DNA from: Pseudoips prasinana
Taxonomy: Eukaryota; Arthropoda; Insecta; Lepidoptera; Nolidae
NCBI GenBank assembly: GCA_951640165.1
Contig: OX621236.1
Span: forward strand, 31,302,948-31,366,947
DNA: 64,000 nucleotides
Direction of reading: 5' to 3'
Positions within the stretch are counted from its first letter, which is position 1; each line of letters begins with the position of its first letter. This document shows positions 10,801 through 23,935 of this stretch, piece by piece. The notes under the pieces were generated by a model. The model was not told the DNA's origin and searched no databases. It worked only from the letters and a program-made list of their open reading frames with translations. Made by a program: the position numbers and the translations under genes.

Positions 10801-11735
10801 ACTACGCTACTAAAGAGACATTGCTAATCTGAAAAAACGTCGCTCTTATAGAACACTAACTACGCCTAAAATATGTTTTCAAGTATTTATGACTCAAGTT
10901 TATGTATGGGGATGTATTTTATCTAAAGATTTTCCTGAACGCCAGTTATAGGGAGGTAGGTTAGACTTAGAGAATCATTTCTAGGAAATTGCATTAGGTT
11001 TTATAACAAGCTTCCCGCTCAAATTACTGATCTGCCTGACACAAGTTTTAAGACACATATTGAACGTGTATCGTTTTAACATTAAACGTGTGTGTAACGT
11101 GGCTTTATGAGTTATTACACCACTAAAGAGTACATCGATGACAAAGACGTCTGGCTCTCACTACCTATCTGCACATTGCTCGCTGGTGATCTTGTAGCCA
11201 TATAGACATGACTGATCTGTGATCTACATGAACTATCTGTAATATGATTGCTATCGCATACTTAATTTAAAATTATTGACTGTCTCAAAATTAATAATGT
11301 TATTGTTTCGATGTTTTTCTTTTGTATACCTAAATATAATCCGAATTAATAAGCATTTAGACAACCGATCGAGCAGATATTGTGTTTGCCTGTTTTTTTT
11401 TGCCGCATTGGATCCGGTGGTTGCATTAAAGCGCGACCGTCGTTATAAGTTTTATTTTTATGTTATGTTATTATATTTTTTCTATCAGTGGAAACTTGTA
11501 AATGGCTTTCAGATTTCTATAAGTTGTGTTTAAGGTACCTGCTAGCTGTAAGTATCCCAAAAAATGTAAAATAAAATAAACACAAGGTCCGCCATAATAA
11601 TAATGTCTATATTATAGACAGAACCATTCAGACAATATGTAGTATAAATATAAAATGAAAGATAGTAACGGGTAACTCACGTAATTAATTTTATGTTGGA
11701 GTCGGTCAACGTTCTCCGTTAGGTACCGTAATACC

Positions 11736-11766
11736 GTGCTAACGTAATCTTTCATTACGTTAGCAC
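11736..11766. repeat. Perfect 13-bp hairpin
   Basis: GTGCTAACGTAAT-CTTTC-ATTACGTTAGCAC. Confidence 0.75.
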
Positions 11767-14700
11767 CTCACATCAGTTTTAATAATAATAGTAAAAATAT
11801 ACCTAAAATCAATAAACTCCGATAATTAAACTTAAACATAATCTCTTAGACAATAACTTACATACAATCTAGCATCATATCATACAAGCTAGCTAAATAT
11901 CATTGCTATTATAAAATAATTTTTATAAATGTTTTCATTCAATCCGTGTACCTAAATTATATCTATGTAACATGTAAACCTACTTAATTATATTACTAAA
12001 AACATGTTCTGACTATTTACAAGCGCTTTTTTAAAGTCTACGTGAACAAAAACATTTTTTATTTTTTTGTTTATCTACTATGTGTAATTTTTATAGACCT
12101 AAGTTATACTTCTAGCCCACAGAGATCTAACCCTCGAACTTCTAATTCCATAAATTTTAATATAACAAAAGCCGACGGCCATGTATTTATGGCCATAAAT
12201 TGGACCCAACGCACGGAACATTAGAGAAGTGAAGTGAATAAAGCCCTGATTTTAATAATAATGTTTAACAATTTCTTCCCATTTTTAAGCGTGTACCGTT
12301 CCATGGTGAAATGTTTCTACTAAATGTTTTTATCATGCCGAATCTGACACCTTTCGCTTTACCAAGATGGCCGCTATCCGCTGTCAAAGTTTTTGAGTAG
12401 CTATTGAACAACGGTAACTGTGAAAGAGTTTCTCTCGTTTTAAAATAATCTTATGGTTTTTCTACGCCATGTTATGTTAAATGTTTCTAATGGTTCTAGG
12501 CAGGTACCTACCTTTTATTGTTCTAATCCAAATGGGGAAACTTAATTAAAGCTATTTCCGTACGTGCGTCTTCATTTCCTTTCTTTTGTTTCCTAAGTAA
12601 TTTGTTTCCTTCCAGTGGATGCTTTCGTTTTAGGTTGAGAACTTCACAGGATGGATCTTTAAAAAGCCTTGTAAGAATGGAAGTGAGATCAAAGTTTTAG
12701 AAACTAAGATTCTCTTGAGTGACTGATTTACTTTGTGTGCTTATCCTTAGGTACCAAGGAATAAGCACTCAAAGTGAACGTAAACTTTAGATGACAATCT
12801 CTTTCGGAAAAATTGACAACACAGTGTATACGGTACAGCATAACGAAATCTGGTCCATTGCGTCCCATGTGGTTTATAATTTCCTATTCCTTCACTTTTT
12901 TTCTTTTACATATCGTCATGTGATGCAGCGTAGGATCACTTCTGCAAGTGCGTGGCACTTTAATACATCTCGTCTTCTCAACGGCTTACGATAAATAAAA
13001 AGAGGTTACGAAATAAAAATAAAGAAAGTTTGAATTTAAAAAAATCGCCCGACCACGTCATTTTTTAAAAGTGTCATAAGAAATTTTCAATAAATAAAAA
13101 AGTTCAATTTCAAATAATCAGAACAGATTTGTACTAGAATTTGAGTTCAAGATTATGACGAAACTGAAATCTCATTTGGAAAGTATATACCTAAGGTTAA
13201 AACTTTACTAACTAAAAGATTTACTGATATTCATGAAAAGATGTATGTATTTATCATGGAAAACCAGGCAACGAAACATCAAACATTAAACAGTGATTAA
13301 AATGCGGTAAATAGCCTTAAAAAGTATAAACAAATTGTTGTATGCATTGTAGTTGCTGCATTGCGCTTAATTGTACTGTAAGTACTACAATATTACCGAC
13401 TAACAAGAGTGCACTTAATTTGAGCCTTTTTTTGAGGAATAAAATCAAGGCGAAATATTCCTGTCTTGAATAAAAAGATATCTACATACTCGAAAAACAA
13501 GAATGATACGATTATAATATCATGATCATAACGTGCATGTTCCGGGTTCCCTAATTGTATAACAAAGACTTGAGAAACGTTACAAAGTTACTCCAATATG
13601 ATCAATCACAATCACTATGCCGAAAAAAATAGCAAGAAACGTGCCCTACCATGTTTCAGTAAGATCTACGGATTTGGAAATGTTTTAAGCAATGTTAAAA
13701 ATAGGTCATATTCTTTAAACTTAATTTTAGTGGTCTCAATCATATGGTGGGCAAAAATACAGTCGGCAAAGGATTTATCTATATCAGGTCAACCGCTTTA
13801 GTTGCGTCCTATTACAACCACCAGTGAAAAGTGCTGGAGCTAGGTGAAAATGTACTCAAAATATTAGCTTTATTTTTATATTCTATACTTTCATAGGAGA
13901 AAAGAGAAGCGATCATAGATGCTGGCTTGGTAAAAACACCTCCTATGTCGACTCTTTTATACATACATGGCCTAAGATTACGCAATAAGATAATATATAA
14001 TATGATATCATAATATATAATATTAATAGACAATAACGATGCTTTTAACGGTCTAGTACCCAAAGGGTACATCGATTTATGCCGCCTGTTTATCACCGGT
14101 CTGTAGCTCGTAAATATGATGAGTGTTGACCCAAAATGTAATATATATTTTAATGTTTACTATTTATAATTTTGATGAGATTATCTTAAAATACGGGCAA
14201 TATTTTTTAATTTCTGTCGTCCATATTTAAGTTTTCATTTTAAGCTATTTGTTTTACGCGGTCAAACACAAAAGCAAATCTATTTTTGAGTTTCGATATA
14301 TTATTAACCATAAATGTAACTGTAGTGTATTATACTAAACAAAAATAAAAAACTGAGATATCACGAAAACATTGTCTTGTTCACGGATTGTTCTGTTGTT
14401 ATATATAACGGATTCGTAATCTATTACTATGAGTAGCGCCTAGTTCAAACTAGGCACGATTCGAAGTTGGCCAATTATTGTGAAAATACCCTTCTAATGT
14501 TTTAATACGAGACAGTAGCATTTGAGGTGTTCATTAATATTCGGTTTTCATGCGCGCTGTATTTTAACGGAATATAATTTTAGGTAGCATTTAACTTGTT
14601 TCTAAAATGGAATTAAACTTTAAATATATTTATTGTACGGTTTCATTAAAAAAAACTTTTATTTTCTTTTGGTATATTGTTTTATAACGGTAAAAGAATA

Positions 14701-15157
14701 TGCGGAACCCACATGACTGGTTCTTAAATTAATTATCTATCAAATTACATCACCCATTTTATATCGTCGGATTTCGACTTAACTTAAACCTTATTTAATA
14801 TTAATCTCTATTTTTCAACACAATGTTTCTCATTTTGTGAAGGAAATTCAATTTCTTATGAAGGTCGGAGAAACGTAACTACAAAGCAATGAAAACGGTT
14901 TAGTTTTCGCTTTCCTGGTTTTCTCTGATCCTGTGACGAGTTTCCAAACAGGGAGATGTATTGCCCGCGGCAATCGTCGGAAACTACATAGTCTCATAAC
15001 AATTCGCCAACTCATATTTTATTGGGTACGTATATTTTTGTGGGAAAATATAAGGTTGTTACTATACTTTAACCGACTTCGAAAAGTATGCATTTGTTGT
15101 ATGTTTGTTTTCAACGAATTGTTCAGTATTTAGAAACAGATTAACCGATTATAAATA

Positions 15158-15209
15158 AAAATGGAATAAAATCGGAGAATTAATTAATTCTCAGATTTTA
15201 TTCCATTTT
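15158..15209. repeat. 52-bp near-perfect palindrome without loop
   Basis: The two 26-base halves are reverse complements with one mismatch (AAAATGGAATAAAATC at one side, GATTTTATTCCATTTT at the other). Confidence 0.85.
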
Positions 15210-15471
15210 CATTAGAATTAGTACGTTTACGAGGTATCATATACTTCTATTTGGATCAGATTACATTCTAGGAATTTATTTATTGCTACTCTTTTCTTAG
15301 AATTAACGATCGATGTCTAATGGATATTTGTTAAGATGAGTATAATAAAACAGTTTTACAAACAAAACTCCCACTTCTAAATAGACTAGTCCATATATCT
15401 TTACAAAATTATAATATTTGCAGTTGGTGTCAACAACAATAATAAACGAATATATGTAACTAAGTTAAAAT

Positions 15472-15530
15472 AACTTAAGCTGAGTGCTAACTTTTAACAT
15501 ATAATTATAAGTTAGCACTCAGCTTAAGTT
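15472..15530. repeat. Perfect 22-bp hairpin, 15-base loop
   Basis: The left arm starts AACTTAAGCTGAGTGC and the right arm ends GCACTCAGCTTAAGTT. The geometry is similar to a short pre-miRNA, though the stem is perfect and the flanks do not extend it. Confidence 0.85.
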
Positions 15531-15662
15531 GTTTTTTTATACTTTCACTTAGTTTTAAAGTCAATGCCCTCGATTCTATGCAATGTCAACTAAACTAATT
15601 TAATATCATTGTTTTTCTTTCTAACATAGTTTAGTGTTAACGTAGCTTAGTTTAGTGTTTAG

Positions 15663-15789
15663 GCGTGTGAGTAAGGTCGCCAGTGCTCATTGGGGTTGGG
15701 GAATGGCCGGCAAGCCTTCGAGAGTCAGCAAACACGTGTTGCTGACCCTTCCCCCACTCCAATGAGCTCTGGCGACCTAATACACACGC
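15663..15789. repeat. Family K fold-back copy (40-bp arms)
   Basis: Arms 15663-15702 and 15750-15789 are mostly complementary (AAGGTCGCCAGTGCTCATTG with CAATGAGCTCTGGCGACCT). Between them GTCAGCAA-ACACGTG-TTGCTGAC forms a second palindrome (15724-15746). The whole unit could fold as one long hairpin. Confidence 0.75.
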
Positions 15790-15805
15790 GGAAACACAAC
15801 ATTAC

Positions 15806-18800
15806 ATCCCGCGTTCCACGTACCCGCTCCCTACCCGGGCCCCACGGCCCCGTAGCAGACATATGCTTGTAGAACTTACAAATTTTAGGAGTTTGAAGGT
15901 TCTATATATGCAAAAAGAGCTATATTTATGAGATTAAAGGACAATAAAATTGTAAAAAGAGTAAAAAAAAGAATCGCCTGCAATTTTTGTAATTATATCA
16001 GTATACCTATATGATCTTATACGCATGGCGTGATCTAAAAACTGCAACACCACACTTAATTTTCTCTAGTTTATAAGTTGTTGAGAGAATAAAATTTTGG
16101 TTTCCTGACTGTTTGATTTGACTGAGATTGGCTTTTTTTTTTTTTTTTTTTTATAAACAGTAGTGTAATAGAAAAGTAGTATTCAAAGAAATAAGTCAAT
16201 ATCTTTGAAATCTTCTTGGTTTCATAATTCTCCTCGTTCACCAGCGTTTGTTGTTTGTTGTTGTTGAAGCGAATAAACTGTGTCTATATGTGTTACGAAT
16301 TCTCAGACATCTGCTTGCTATGCTAATATAAATTTGATTCATTAAATTATTATAATCGAAATTATTGTGACTAACTTTTTATATACATTTGGTCGAGATA
16401 CAACCTTCTTAACTTTAATGTTGTCAGCGAGTATCTGTTAAGCAAAGTATTGTAAGAAGATCAAGTATGAAAACAACCTTACTGCCTCAGTTATAAAGAT
16501 GCTGTCATTTTTAAACTGAACCGTCGTGCTGACTTTGACTTCACTAGCTACATCCACAGTTATATTATAATTTCATGCTAAACTCCTAGCGTGATCATTT
16601 TCGTTTTAGAGGCAATATACGTAACTAATCCGCAATTTTGCAATAGCGGTCACTTCGTAATACAATCCTACGCGGTACGAAACGGGCAGATAAAATTTTT
16701 ACATTCTAGCTGATATGTGGCTTAATAGCTGCTAATTTAGAAAATAATGTAGGTATCTAGTTTTTACTGTAATTGCATGTTATTAATGTAAGATCGCTTG
16801 CGATTCTTTATTTTACACAACTATACTCATATATGCCTCTGACCATACATATACGTTGCATTATTTTAAAGAGTTTTAGTTTTATCATGTGCACGGGGTG
16901 CTAGACTGGTAAGTGTTTTTTTTATATTGAAAATATAATACAGTATACGAGATAGCAACATAAAATAACGGTCCTCGACTACAAGCACACGAAAAAATAT
17001 ACCTAACAAAAAAGCACATATTTTATTAATAATAGCATTCAATAATAATATTATTATTATGTTCTGAGGCCGTCAATTTTCCGGTACATTTCCCTGAGCC
17101 AGAGATTCACATCAAAGGAACGAATAATTAAGTCAGCGAATTACGGAATATTTTAATTTAATTTGATTCAGTAAGTAATGAAATTATTATCATTCAAAGC
17201 TGCCTCATAATAAGTTTTATATAATGGTAATAATATAATTTGTTAAATGTAACAAAGACGGAAAAGACATCTCTTCGAGAGAATTAATTATGCTTCAGAT
17301 AAGATACTTAAGACTCGTTGAAGAGCTTATTTTGATTTAATCGTAATACTTAAATAAAACCTAATTAAAATTAATTAAATTCACTCTGATCTCTGAAGAT
17401 TTCAAATTAGATCAGTTTAGTTTTAGACTGTGTTCATCTATGATTAATTATTTATGGATATATGTAGGTGTATATATATATATATTTGTTCAACTTTGTG
17501 TATCATATGACTTTTAATATTTAGAATATAATATGTCAGACAGAAACATGAAGAAAGACTGTCTAATCCTGGATTAGTTTTACAAATCTTTTGTTGTCAC
17601 TTCATCTATCTCTCTATCTAATTTATGTAATTGAAATAAATTAATAAAAAAGTAATAATGAGCTAAGAAATTATTTGTGGTTTAATGCGTCACCTCTTCA
17701 AATAAACCTCAGTTTAGTGTACATTGTACACTAAGCAACACATATTAATTTAATAATAAGTTGTATCAAGCATTTTTATTTCTCGGTAATAAGACTGACC
17801 ATAAAGAAAGCCGAGAAGTAAAATCTAATTTGAAATAAAGCAGATACAAGCACTTGAAAAATATGTTCGAAAAAATACTTGTTTTACCCACTTACATATG
17901 ACGTCATTTATACTGCAGCCATAAGAGCTATGGAGCTTTGTGGATGTTAGTTTGGGCTAACGACCATTTTGCGAGAAAGAAACAGAGAACCAACTTCTTT
18001 ATCTCCGCCAAAAAGTTAAACCGCTATTATTTAAAAAGTTTATCAGCCAAATAGTTTTCGATTTCTGAACTGTATTTGTGTTAAGATTGCTATCTCCAAT
18101 AAATTACCTTAATAATGTGTGTTAATATTTATTAGTGTGGCCGTTTTTCTTAATCTATTTAAAAAACCATATCCATAAAACCATGTTATTTGAATGTGCG
18201 CGGCGAGTGGCAAAAATGTACAGATGGCGGTATCAAATCCTCACGTAGAAAGGTTGACGTCCTTTACTCCTAATAGACTACATGAACTTAGAGGACATTA
18301 GTTCATACAAGTCTTTCAGGTTCAACAGGTGAATAGGTTTATTACATATAGGCCATTTACATTTTATTGAAAATCACTTAATGCAATGTTGATAAAATCG
18401 AGCAAGTGTGCGAGTTAGTTTAGACTGCATCAATAGCAAAGAAAAATTAAATGACGATTCATTTCGGCTTTTCTTTTGTAATATCTTGACCGGTGTAGGT
18501 TCACTCACTATACGCTCTTTATAACATATTGTCAGAATTTATATACGGGGAATTTATGATTGCTAGATACCCTTAAAGTACAACTTTTTAAATTATTATG
18601 CAAGTTGCAAAATATTGCAAAATACAGTTTTCCCTATGTATTTTATTTAACAAAAATAGAAAACTAAAAATTTGCTAAGAAAGTAAACTTCCACATAACT
18701 TCAGAAAAACACATTTCTTTAAAGTACGTATAATAATTTGCAAAAGTACTTAAATACTTAATACGATAGCGAAATATCTCCGCGCTAAATAAATGGCCTT

Positions 18801-19609
18801 AAAAACTGTGGCATAACTTCTACACACATATAAAAACACACCAACATAATAAACACGTAATTATATGATACAGGAACAACGTAGCAGGAACCGGTTTTAT
18901 TTTTACCTCGGTAATGAGTCAAAGAGTGCGGGCTTGTCGAGGCGCCGCCGTGTAGGTAGATAATTAGTCATGTGACCGGACACCTGGCAACCCTATCCAC
19001 TAATGTGTGGAACGACCCTCTGTGTCTATCTTGTTTTAACCTTCATTCGTGCACAGAGGATTAAGTAAAGGTTTACTTATATAACTCTGTACCTAAATTC
19101 TGCCCCGAGATATATTTTAGTTTCGATGAACAATAAATTAAGATTTTATCTTTGACTGGTCATTTGTACTGGCTTTATAAATAATTTTGGTAATTTTATT
19201 TTAAAGAATATTTATTAAGTGGAAAAGAAGTCTAATCGAATATTCTTATCGATCTAATGGCCCCTTAGATCCTTAATCGGATGAGCGACCAGCGATCATT
19301 ATTTGCATATTAAGGTAGATCGACAGTTACACAGAACGTGCTTCGAAAGCGGCCTTAAGAATCTACACGTCAGTAACCATCTCGAATACTTACTATACTA
19401 CATATTTGTATTTCAATGACTACACAGTTTGTAGTCTTATTATAAGATAGCTTGAGCCACCGTTCTCCTCTACCGCCCAGTAAAAAAATAAAAACCCTAT
19501 GGACTAGCCATAAACGTCATGTTCAAATTTGGAAGCGACAAAATTCACGTTATCATTGCTGAAGTGTATCCACTGACATATTATCAACTGTGGTAAAGTA
19601 GTAATTATT
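15806..19609. other. Unassigned DNA with one GC-richer patch
   Basis: Mostly AT-rich. At 18880-19060 a GC-richer unique segment includes GTCGAGGCGCCGCCGTG and an E-box-like CACCTG; near 19300 there is an octamer-like ATTTGCAT. These could be regulatory, but nothing is demonstrated. Confidence 0.35.
16133..16152. repeat. T20 homopolymer
   Basis: A run of 20 T, possibly the reversed A-tail of an unrecognised retroposed sequence to its right. Confidence 0.6.
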
Positions 19610-19690
19610 TTTAGGGTTTCGTACCTCCAAATTACAGAACCCTTATAGGATCATTTTGTTTTCCGACTGTCCGTTTGTCTTTCATGACGC
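19610..19690 (+). repeat. Family D end fragment
   Basis: TTTTTAGGGTTTCGTACCTC, then CAGAACCCTTATAGGATC and a CTGTCCGTTTGTC stretch match the left end only. Confidence 0.5.
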
Positions 19691-19851
19691 TGCATTTAAA
19701 TTATTGCCCAGTAAGTCTACAAAAGGATACGGTTATAGAACTGATTGTTTACTGGAACCAACACAAATGGCATCGTTCACGTGTTTCCCACCCTTTCATT
19801 GTCGTCATTAAGTTGTGGTAACTTACACCCTGAGGCTTCAACATTAACGTA

Positions 19852-19992
19852 GTACAGACGCCAGCACATCCAGCTACCCCAATCTGTGAAATTTCTTTTA
19901 TAGATTTTCAACTTTATCACAAAAGCATAAGGTTCACTTTCAATCGGTGAAATTTGACAGATTGGGGTAGCTTGATGTGCTGTCATCTGTAC
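19852..19992. mobile_element. Palindromic MITE M1, copy at 19.9 kb
   Basis: Flanked by GTAC on both sides. The inner sequence is inverted relative to the 5.8 kb copy. Both arms are intact. Confidence 0.82.
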
Positions 19993-21012
19993 ATATTTTC
20001 AAGTCTATTCTGTAAAGTGGACGTAGGTCTAGGTATCGACCAGAGAAATAATGCTGTGCTCTACCGTTAAAAGTAACAATGCTTTAACAAGCATCGCTAT
20101 TTTAACGGTAAATATAGGTCATTTGTGGGGTTATAAGAGTTAAACCTATGGACGCGGTAGCAATAGTACCCCAATGTCCATCGAGTGATTTATACGTCGT
20201 TGCTTTTCACAAAATATACACCATTTATAATAATGCGTCGAAACCTTCCACCGATCCCCATGTTCGTTTGTTTTTCATGGGAAAATAAGCAGGGAAGGCA
20301 AGCGCTTGTACGCAATAAACCTACCTGTGATTTTATTTGTGGTCTGTGGCATCGTAGCTCTCAATCGGATGAACTGATTTCGGTGCCGTGGTTTTTTTTC
20401 ATTTGAACGCCAACCTCCTGGCGGTTGTTCTTAGCTATGTAGGGTTAATATAGATCCAGCAGAGTACGAGTATCAGCTTTATTCCAAAATTATAGTTGGA
20501 GTCGGGGGTTTCTAACGGTTAGGCATTCATTGTATTACCCTGTATTGCACAGCAAGAAGGTTGTATCAAATTATAAGCTAAGGATGCATAAAATTCGGTG
20601 TCGTAGTAGGGCAGTTTATCACGATTTCCGCGGAGAAACTTACCTTTAATTTGTAAAGAAATTATAATTTTTATGCACTGCAATCAATGCACAGGAAAAT
20701 ATTGCTTACAGCTGTCGTGATAAGACATAATGTTTGTAGAATAGCCACATACATATATTGTTAGTTTAATAAAGGTGGTGTCAACGTTGTTCCGGGGTCC
20801 GGGGTACTACACTCGTAGCGCTGACGCTGTTATTGAAATATACGAGTGTCAACCTACCTTGACCTAGTTTTAGATGTACAGTGTAATGTATTTGCATTAG
20901 CATCGATGAAATTACCTCTCCGATCCTCAATCGGACCAGAGGCCCGCGTCTTTGTATATTAACGGAGAGCAACAGTAGCAACAAACTTTCCTAAAACCAA
21001 ACTCTACTAGGT
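19993..21012. other. No gene seen
   Basis: Mixed-composition unique sequence; short open frames only. Confidence 0.5.
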
Positions 21013-21526
21013 ACTCAGAATTAAGGTTGGTATCGCAAAGGGACTTAGTTTGTAGTTTTTGTTGCTAGACCGCTCGAGTCCACGCTTTATTATTGACGGT
21101 CACCGTAGCCTAGTTGATAGTGCTCCTGCCTACGAAGCTAGTGGTCCTGGGTTCGAATCCTGGTAAGTGCAAATATTTGTGTGATGAGCACGAATATTTG
21201 TTTCTGAGTCATGGATGTTTTCTATGTATTTAAGTATTTATCTATCTATATAAGTATGTATATCGTCGCCTGGTACCGATAGTACAAGCTTTGCTTAGTT
21301 TGGGGCTAGGATGATCTGTGTGATATTGTCCCTATATATTATTATTATTCGGTGAACCATTGAAAGCTTAACTTAGGCCGACTGTAGACGTCAGGAACTA
21401 CTCAGAATTAAGGTTGGAATCCCAAAGGACTTAGTTTGTAGTTTTTGTTGCTAGACCGCGCTGGAATCCACGCTTTCTTATTCGGTGAACCAGTGAAAGC
21501 TTCACTTAGGCTGACTGTAGACGTCA
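21013..21526. repeat. Tandem duplication of about 127 bp split by SINE B
   Basis: ACTCAGAATTAAGGTTGG opens unit 1 (21013) and unit 2 (21400). Both continue through AGTTTTTGTTGCTAGACCGC and GAAAGCTT-ACTTAGGC-type sequence to GACTGTAGACGTCA. Unit 1 is interrupted by the SINE at 21099-21349. Confidence 0.8.
21099..21349 (+). repeat. SINE family B, copy 1 (tRNA-derived), inserted in a tandem duplication
   Basis: The head GGTCACCGTAGCCTAGTTG contains an A box (TAGTTGATAG) and is followed by a B box (GGTTCGAATCC). The core repeats CAAATATTTGTG and TTTCTGAGTCATGGATG. The tail TAGTACAAGCTTTGCTTAG ends in ATTATTATT. It splits the first unit of a local duplication. Confidence 0.85.
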
Positions 21527-21920
21527 TGTCAAAAAAGTGTAGCATAATAATATACAAGATGCTTATTTGGAAAACATACCTTCTTTTAAAAGTCTGTTAA
21601 AAAGGTATTATTATTTTTATAGGACAAGCATTTTAAGAGGTAAACTAGATTTTGGGTTTTCTAAAATACTGAACTTGCGTCTCTGGTCCCTGAAAAAGGT
21701 TTTGAAACTGTCTGCCAAAATATGAGTAGAACTGAAACATATAAGGTATTTAGGTCCCACCGGAGAAGGTCAGAGATTAAACCACTTAAGGGCCATGATT
21801 GCTTAACCTCACCGATTAATTATGAACGAGCATGAACGAGCCCGGCTATGAGGCTTTGTCCTAATGTATCTCCGGCAATTTAACGTCAAACCAGTAGGTA
21901 TAAATTAATAATATATTGGA

Positions 21921-22169
21921 CTAATAATATCTTGGACAATGTCACACAGATCATCCTAGCCCCAAACTAAGCAAAGCTTGTACTATGGGTACCAGGCGAC
22001 GATATACATACTTATATAGATAGATAAATACTTATTTTACTTAGAAAACATCCATGACTCCGAAACAAATATTCTTGCTCATCACACAAACATTTGCACT
22101 TACCGGGATTCGAACTCAGGACCACCAGCTTCGTAGGCAGGAGCACTACCAACTAGGCTACGGTGGCGA
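21921..22169 (-). repeat. SINE family B, copy 2
   Basis: Inverted relative to the copy at 21099-21349, about 570 bases away. Head, both Pol III boxes, core and tail are all recognisable. Confidence 0.85.
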
Positions 22170-22349
22170 ATTACACACCTTGTATTTGCAACCAAAATAC
22201 AAAATCTATTGTCAGTTTAATCGAGCTGGGACGCAATTTGCACCGGCCTCTCGCCCGCAAAAATATGCACATACAAGAAGTATACTATGAAAAAGTAAAT
22301 CACAGGCCTGAATCATCAGATCAGTCTCATTCGAGCACTCGACGAGTTA

Positions 22350-22527
22350 GCATGATGCAGCGTAGTGCGTGAGTACGTGTTCTTGCTTGTAAGTATCTTC
22401 GTTTGTATAGAAAACATGCATAGTCCAACACACTGAAAATGCTTCCACGCGCGTTTGTGCGGATGTATGTTCAGTGTGTTGGACTGTGCGTGTAGAAGAC
22501 GCACTCACGCACTACGCTGCATCATGC
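22350..22527. mobile_element. 178-bp nested palindromic MITE
   Basis: The outer arms 22350-22374 and 22503-22527 are exact complements over 25 bases (GCATGATGCAGCGTAGTGCG...). Inner arms at about 22419-22437 and 22470-22488 (AGTCCAACACACTGAA) also pair. The loop is about 30 bases. It is a single copy in the window. Confidence 0.7.
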
Positions 22528-22544
22528 GGGGCAGTGTGCCAATC

Positions 22545-22795
22545 GCCTTTATAAAATTCATAATATGGAACTATATAGGTTGTAGCTATTAAACAACAGT
22601 CGTTAAGCAATGTCAGAAACCTAGTGGGCAGCTTGAACAACTCAGGCCTAGTTGCCCGGGACTGAGACTCCAAAGCACGGAGATGCTCAGAAAGTAAACC
22701 ACTTTGGTGGTCACCCATCTATGGATTAACCTCGAGCCTAGTTGCTTAACTTCACCTATTACTTACGAACCAGGGAAAAGCATCTGGCTATAAAC
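22545..22795 (+). repeat. Family L dispersed repeat, copy 1
   Basis: Shared blocks: AACAACAGTCGTTAAGCAAT, CTCCAAAGCACGGAGATGCT, ACCACTTTGGTGGTCACCCA and CCTAGTTGCTTAACTTCACC. Non-coding. Related copies are at 10720-10800, 26985-27212, 35340-35470, 52400-52670 and 57080-57215. Confidence 0.6.
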
Positions 22796-23344
22796 GCATC
22801 AATTAAAAATACTTCAAACTTGGCAAATACCCCTCATTTCACCTATTGCCAAAGAAATAGAAATAGCGTTTTAATTTTGGGATTTGCAGGAGGATTTTGT
22901 AAGCAATCACATGTGTTGTAGCTCTACAATTTCTTTTCTTGAATTCTTCTACTACCTACTAAAAATTATTCGCAATCAAATCTAAAACCACCACTTCTGC
23001 AAAAATTTTTCCTTTGAGGCATAAAAAATAAACATGTTTTCATTTTTATTCACATAACAGTAGACTTAAATCGACTGAAGACCGTATCTTGTTAGGTATA
23101 AGTATCAAAATTGAATAATCACTTCAATCAATCTCATAGATTGCGTTGCGAACAATCCATCAGCTTCAGGCTAAATGAATGAAACTACGATCAATCGTAC
23201 CTTTTTTCGTATTGATTGTGTTTGAATAATACATATCTATTTTATTGTATTAAAACATTTTGTCGTTTGAACTATCCTCACACCCTTATCTAAGTACTAT
23301 TTTATACACATATTTCATGCCTCGCTGGTCTAAAGTTAGGGTGT

Positions 23345-23933
23345 TTTTAGGGTTCCGTAGCCAAATGGCAAAAACGGAACCCTAATAGATCGTCATGTCT
23401 GTCTGTCTGTCTGTCCGTCCGTATGTCACAGCCACTTTTTTCCGAAACTATAAGAGCTGTACTGTTGAAACCTGGTCAGTAGATGTATTCTGTGAACCGC
23501 ATTAAGATTTTTACACAAAAATAGAAAAAGAACAATAATTTAGGGTGGTCGCCATACATTGAACTGAAACTCAAAAAAAAATTTTTCATCGTACCCATAC
23601 ATGTAGTAGGTATAATGTATGGATAGATCTTCAAAAATCATGTCAAAACTCATATCATTTTTTTCTTCACTGAATAGTTTGCGCGAGAGACACTTCGAAA
23701 GTGGTAAAATGAGTGTCCCCCCCCCCCTGTAACTTCTAAAATAAGAGAATGATAAAACTAAAAAAAATATATGATGTAGGTACATTATCGTGGAAACTAG
23801 CAACGAAAATTGGTTTGAACGAGATCTAGCAAGCATAGCATAAACCACAATTTGCTTTCATTTAATCAACTGAAATACTTTCTGCTACGGAACCCTTCAT
23901 GTGCGAGTCCGACACGCACTTGGCCGGTTTTTT
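23345..23933 (+). repeat. Family D dispersed repeat, copy 1 (about 590 bp)
   Basis: Runs from AGGGTTCCGTAGCCAAATGG, a small terminal hairpin with ACGGAACCC, through a CTGTCTGTC run and TCCGAAACTATAAGAGCTGT, to TACGGAACCCTTCATG and CACTTGGCCGGTTTTTT. It is common in Lepidoptera. No transposase was seen; the class is uncertain. It contains a C run at about 23719. Confidence 0.8.
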
Positions 23934-23935
23934 AT

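Larger units (their letters stand above)
9219..15157. other. Six kb of unassigned AT-rich DNA
   Basis: No supportable exon, RNA gene or repeat other than the small hairpins and the family L fragment listed. Several short open frames (for example 12042-12224) lack codon bias or domains. It may be intergenic or intronic. Confidence 0.5.

Noticed and set aside
21120..21175. tRNA gene-like A and B boxes (also at 29.3, 50.2, 56.3, 61.3 kb)
   Set aside because: The tRNA-like parts are repeated with a common non-tRNA core and tail, so they are SINE heads; acceptor stems do not close as in genuine tRNAs.
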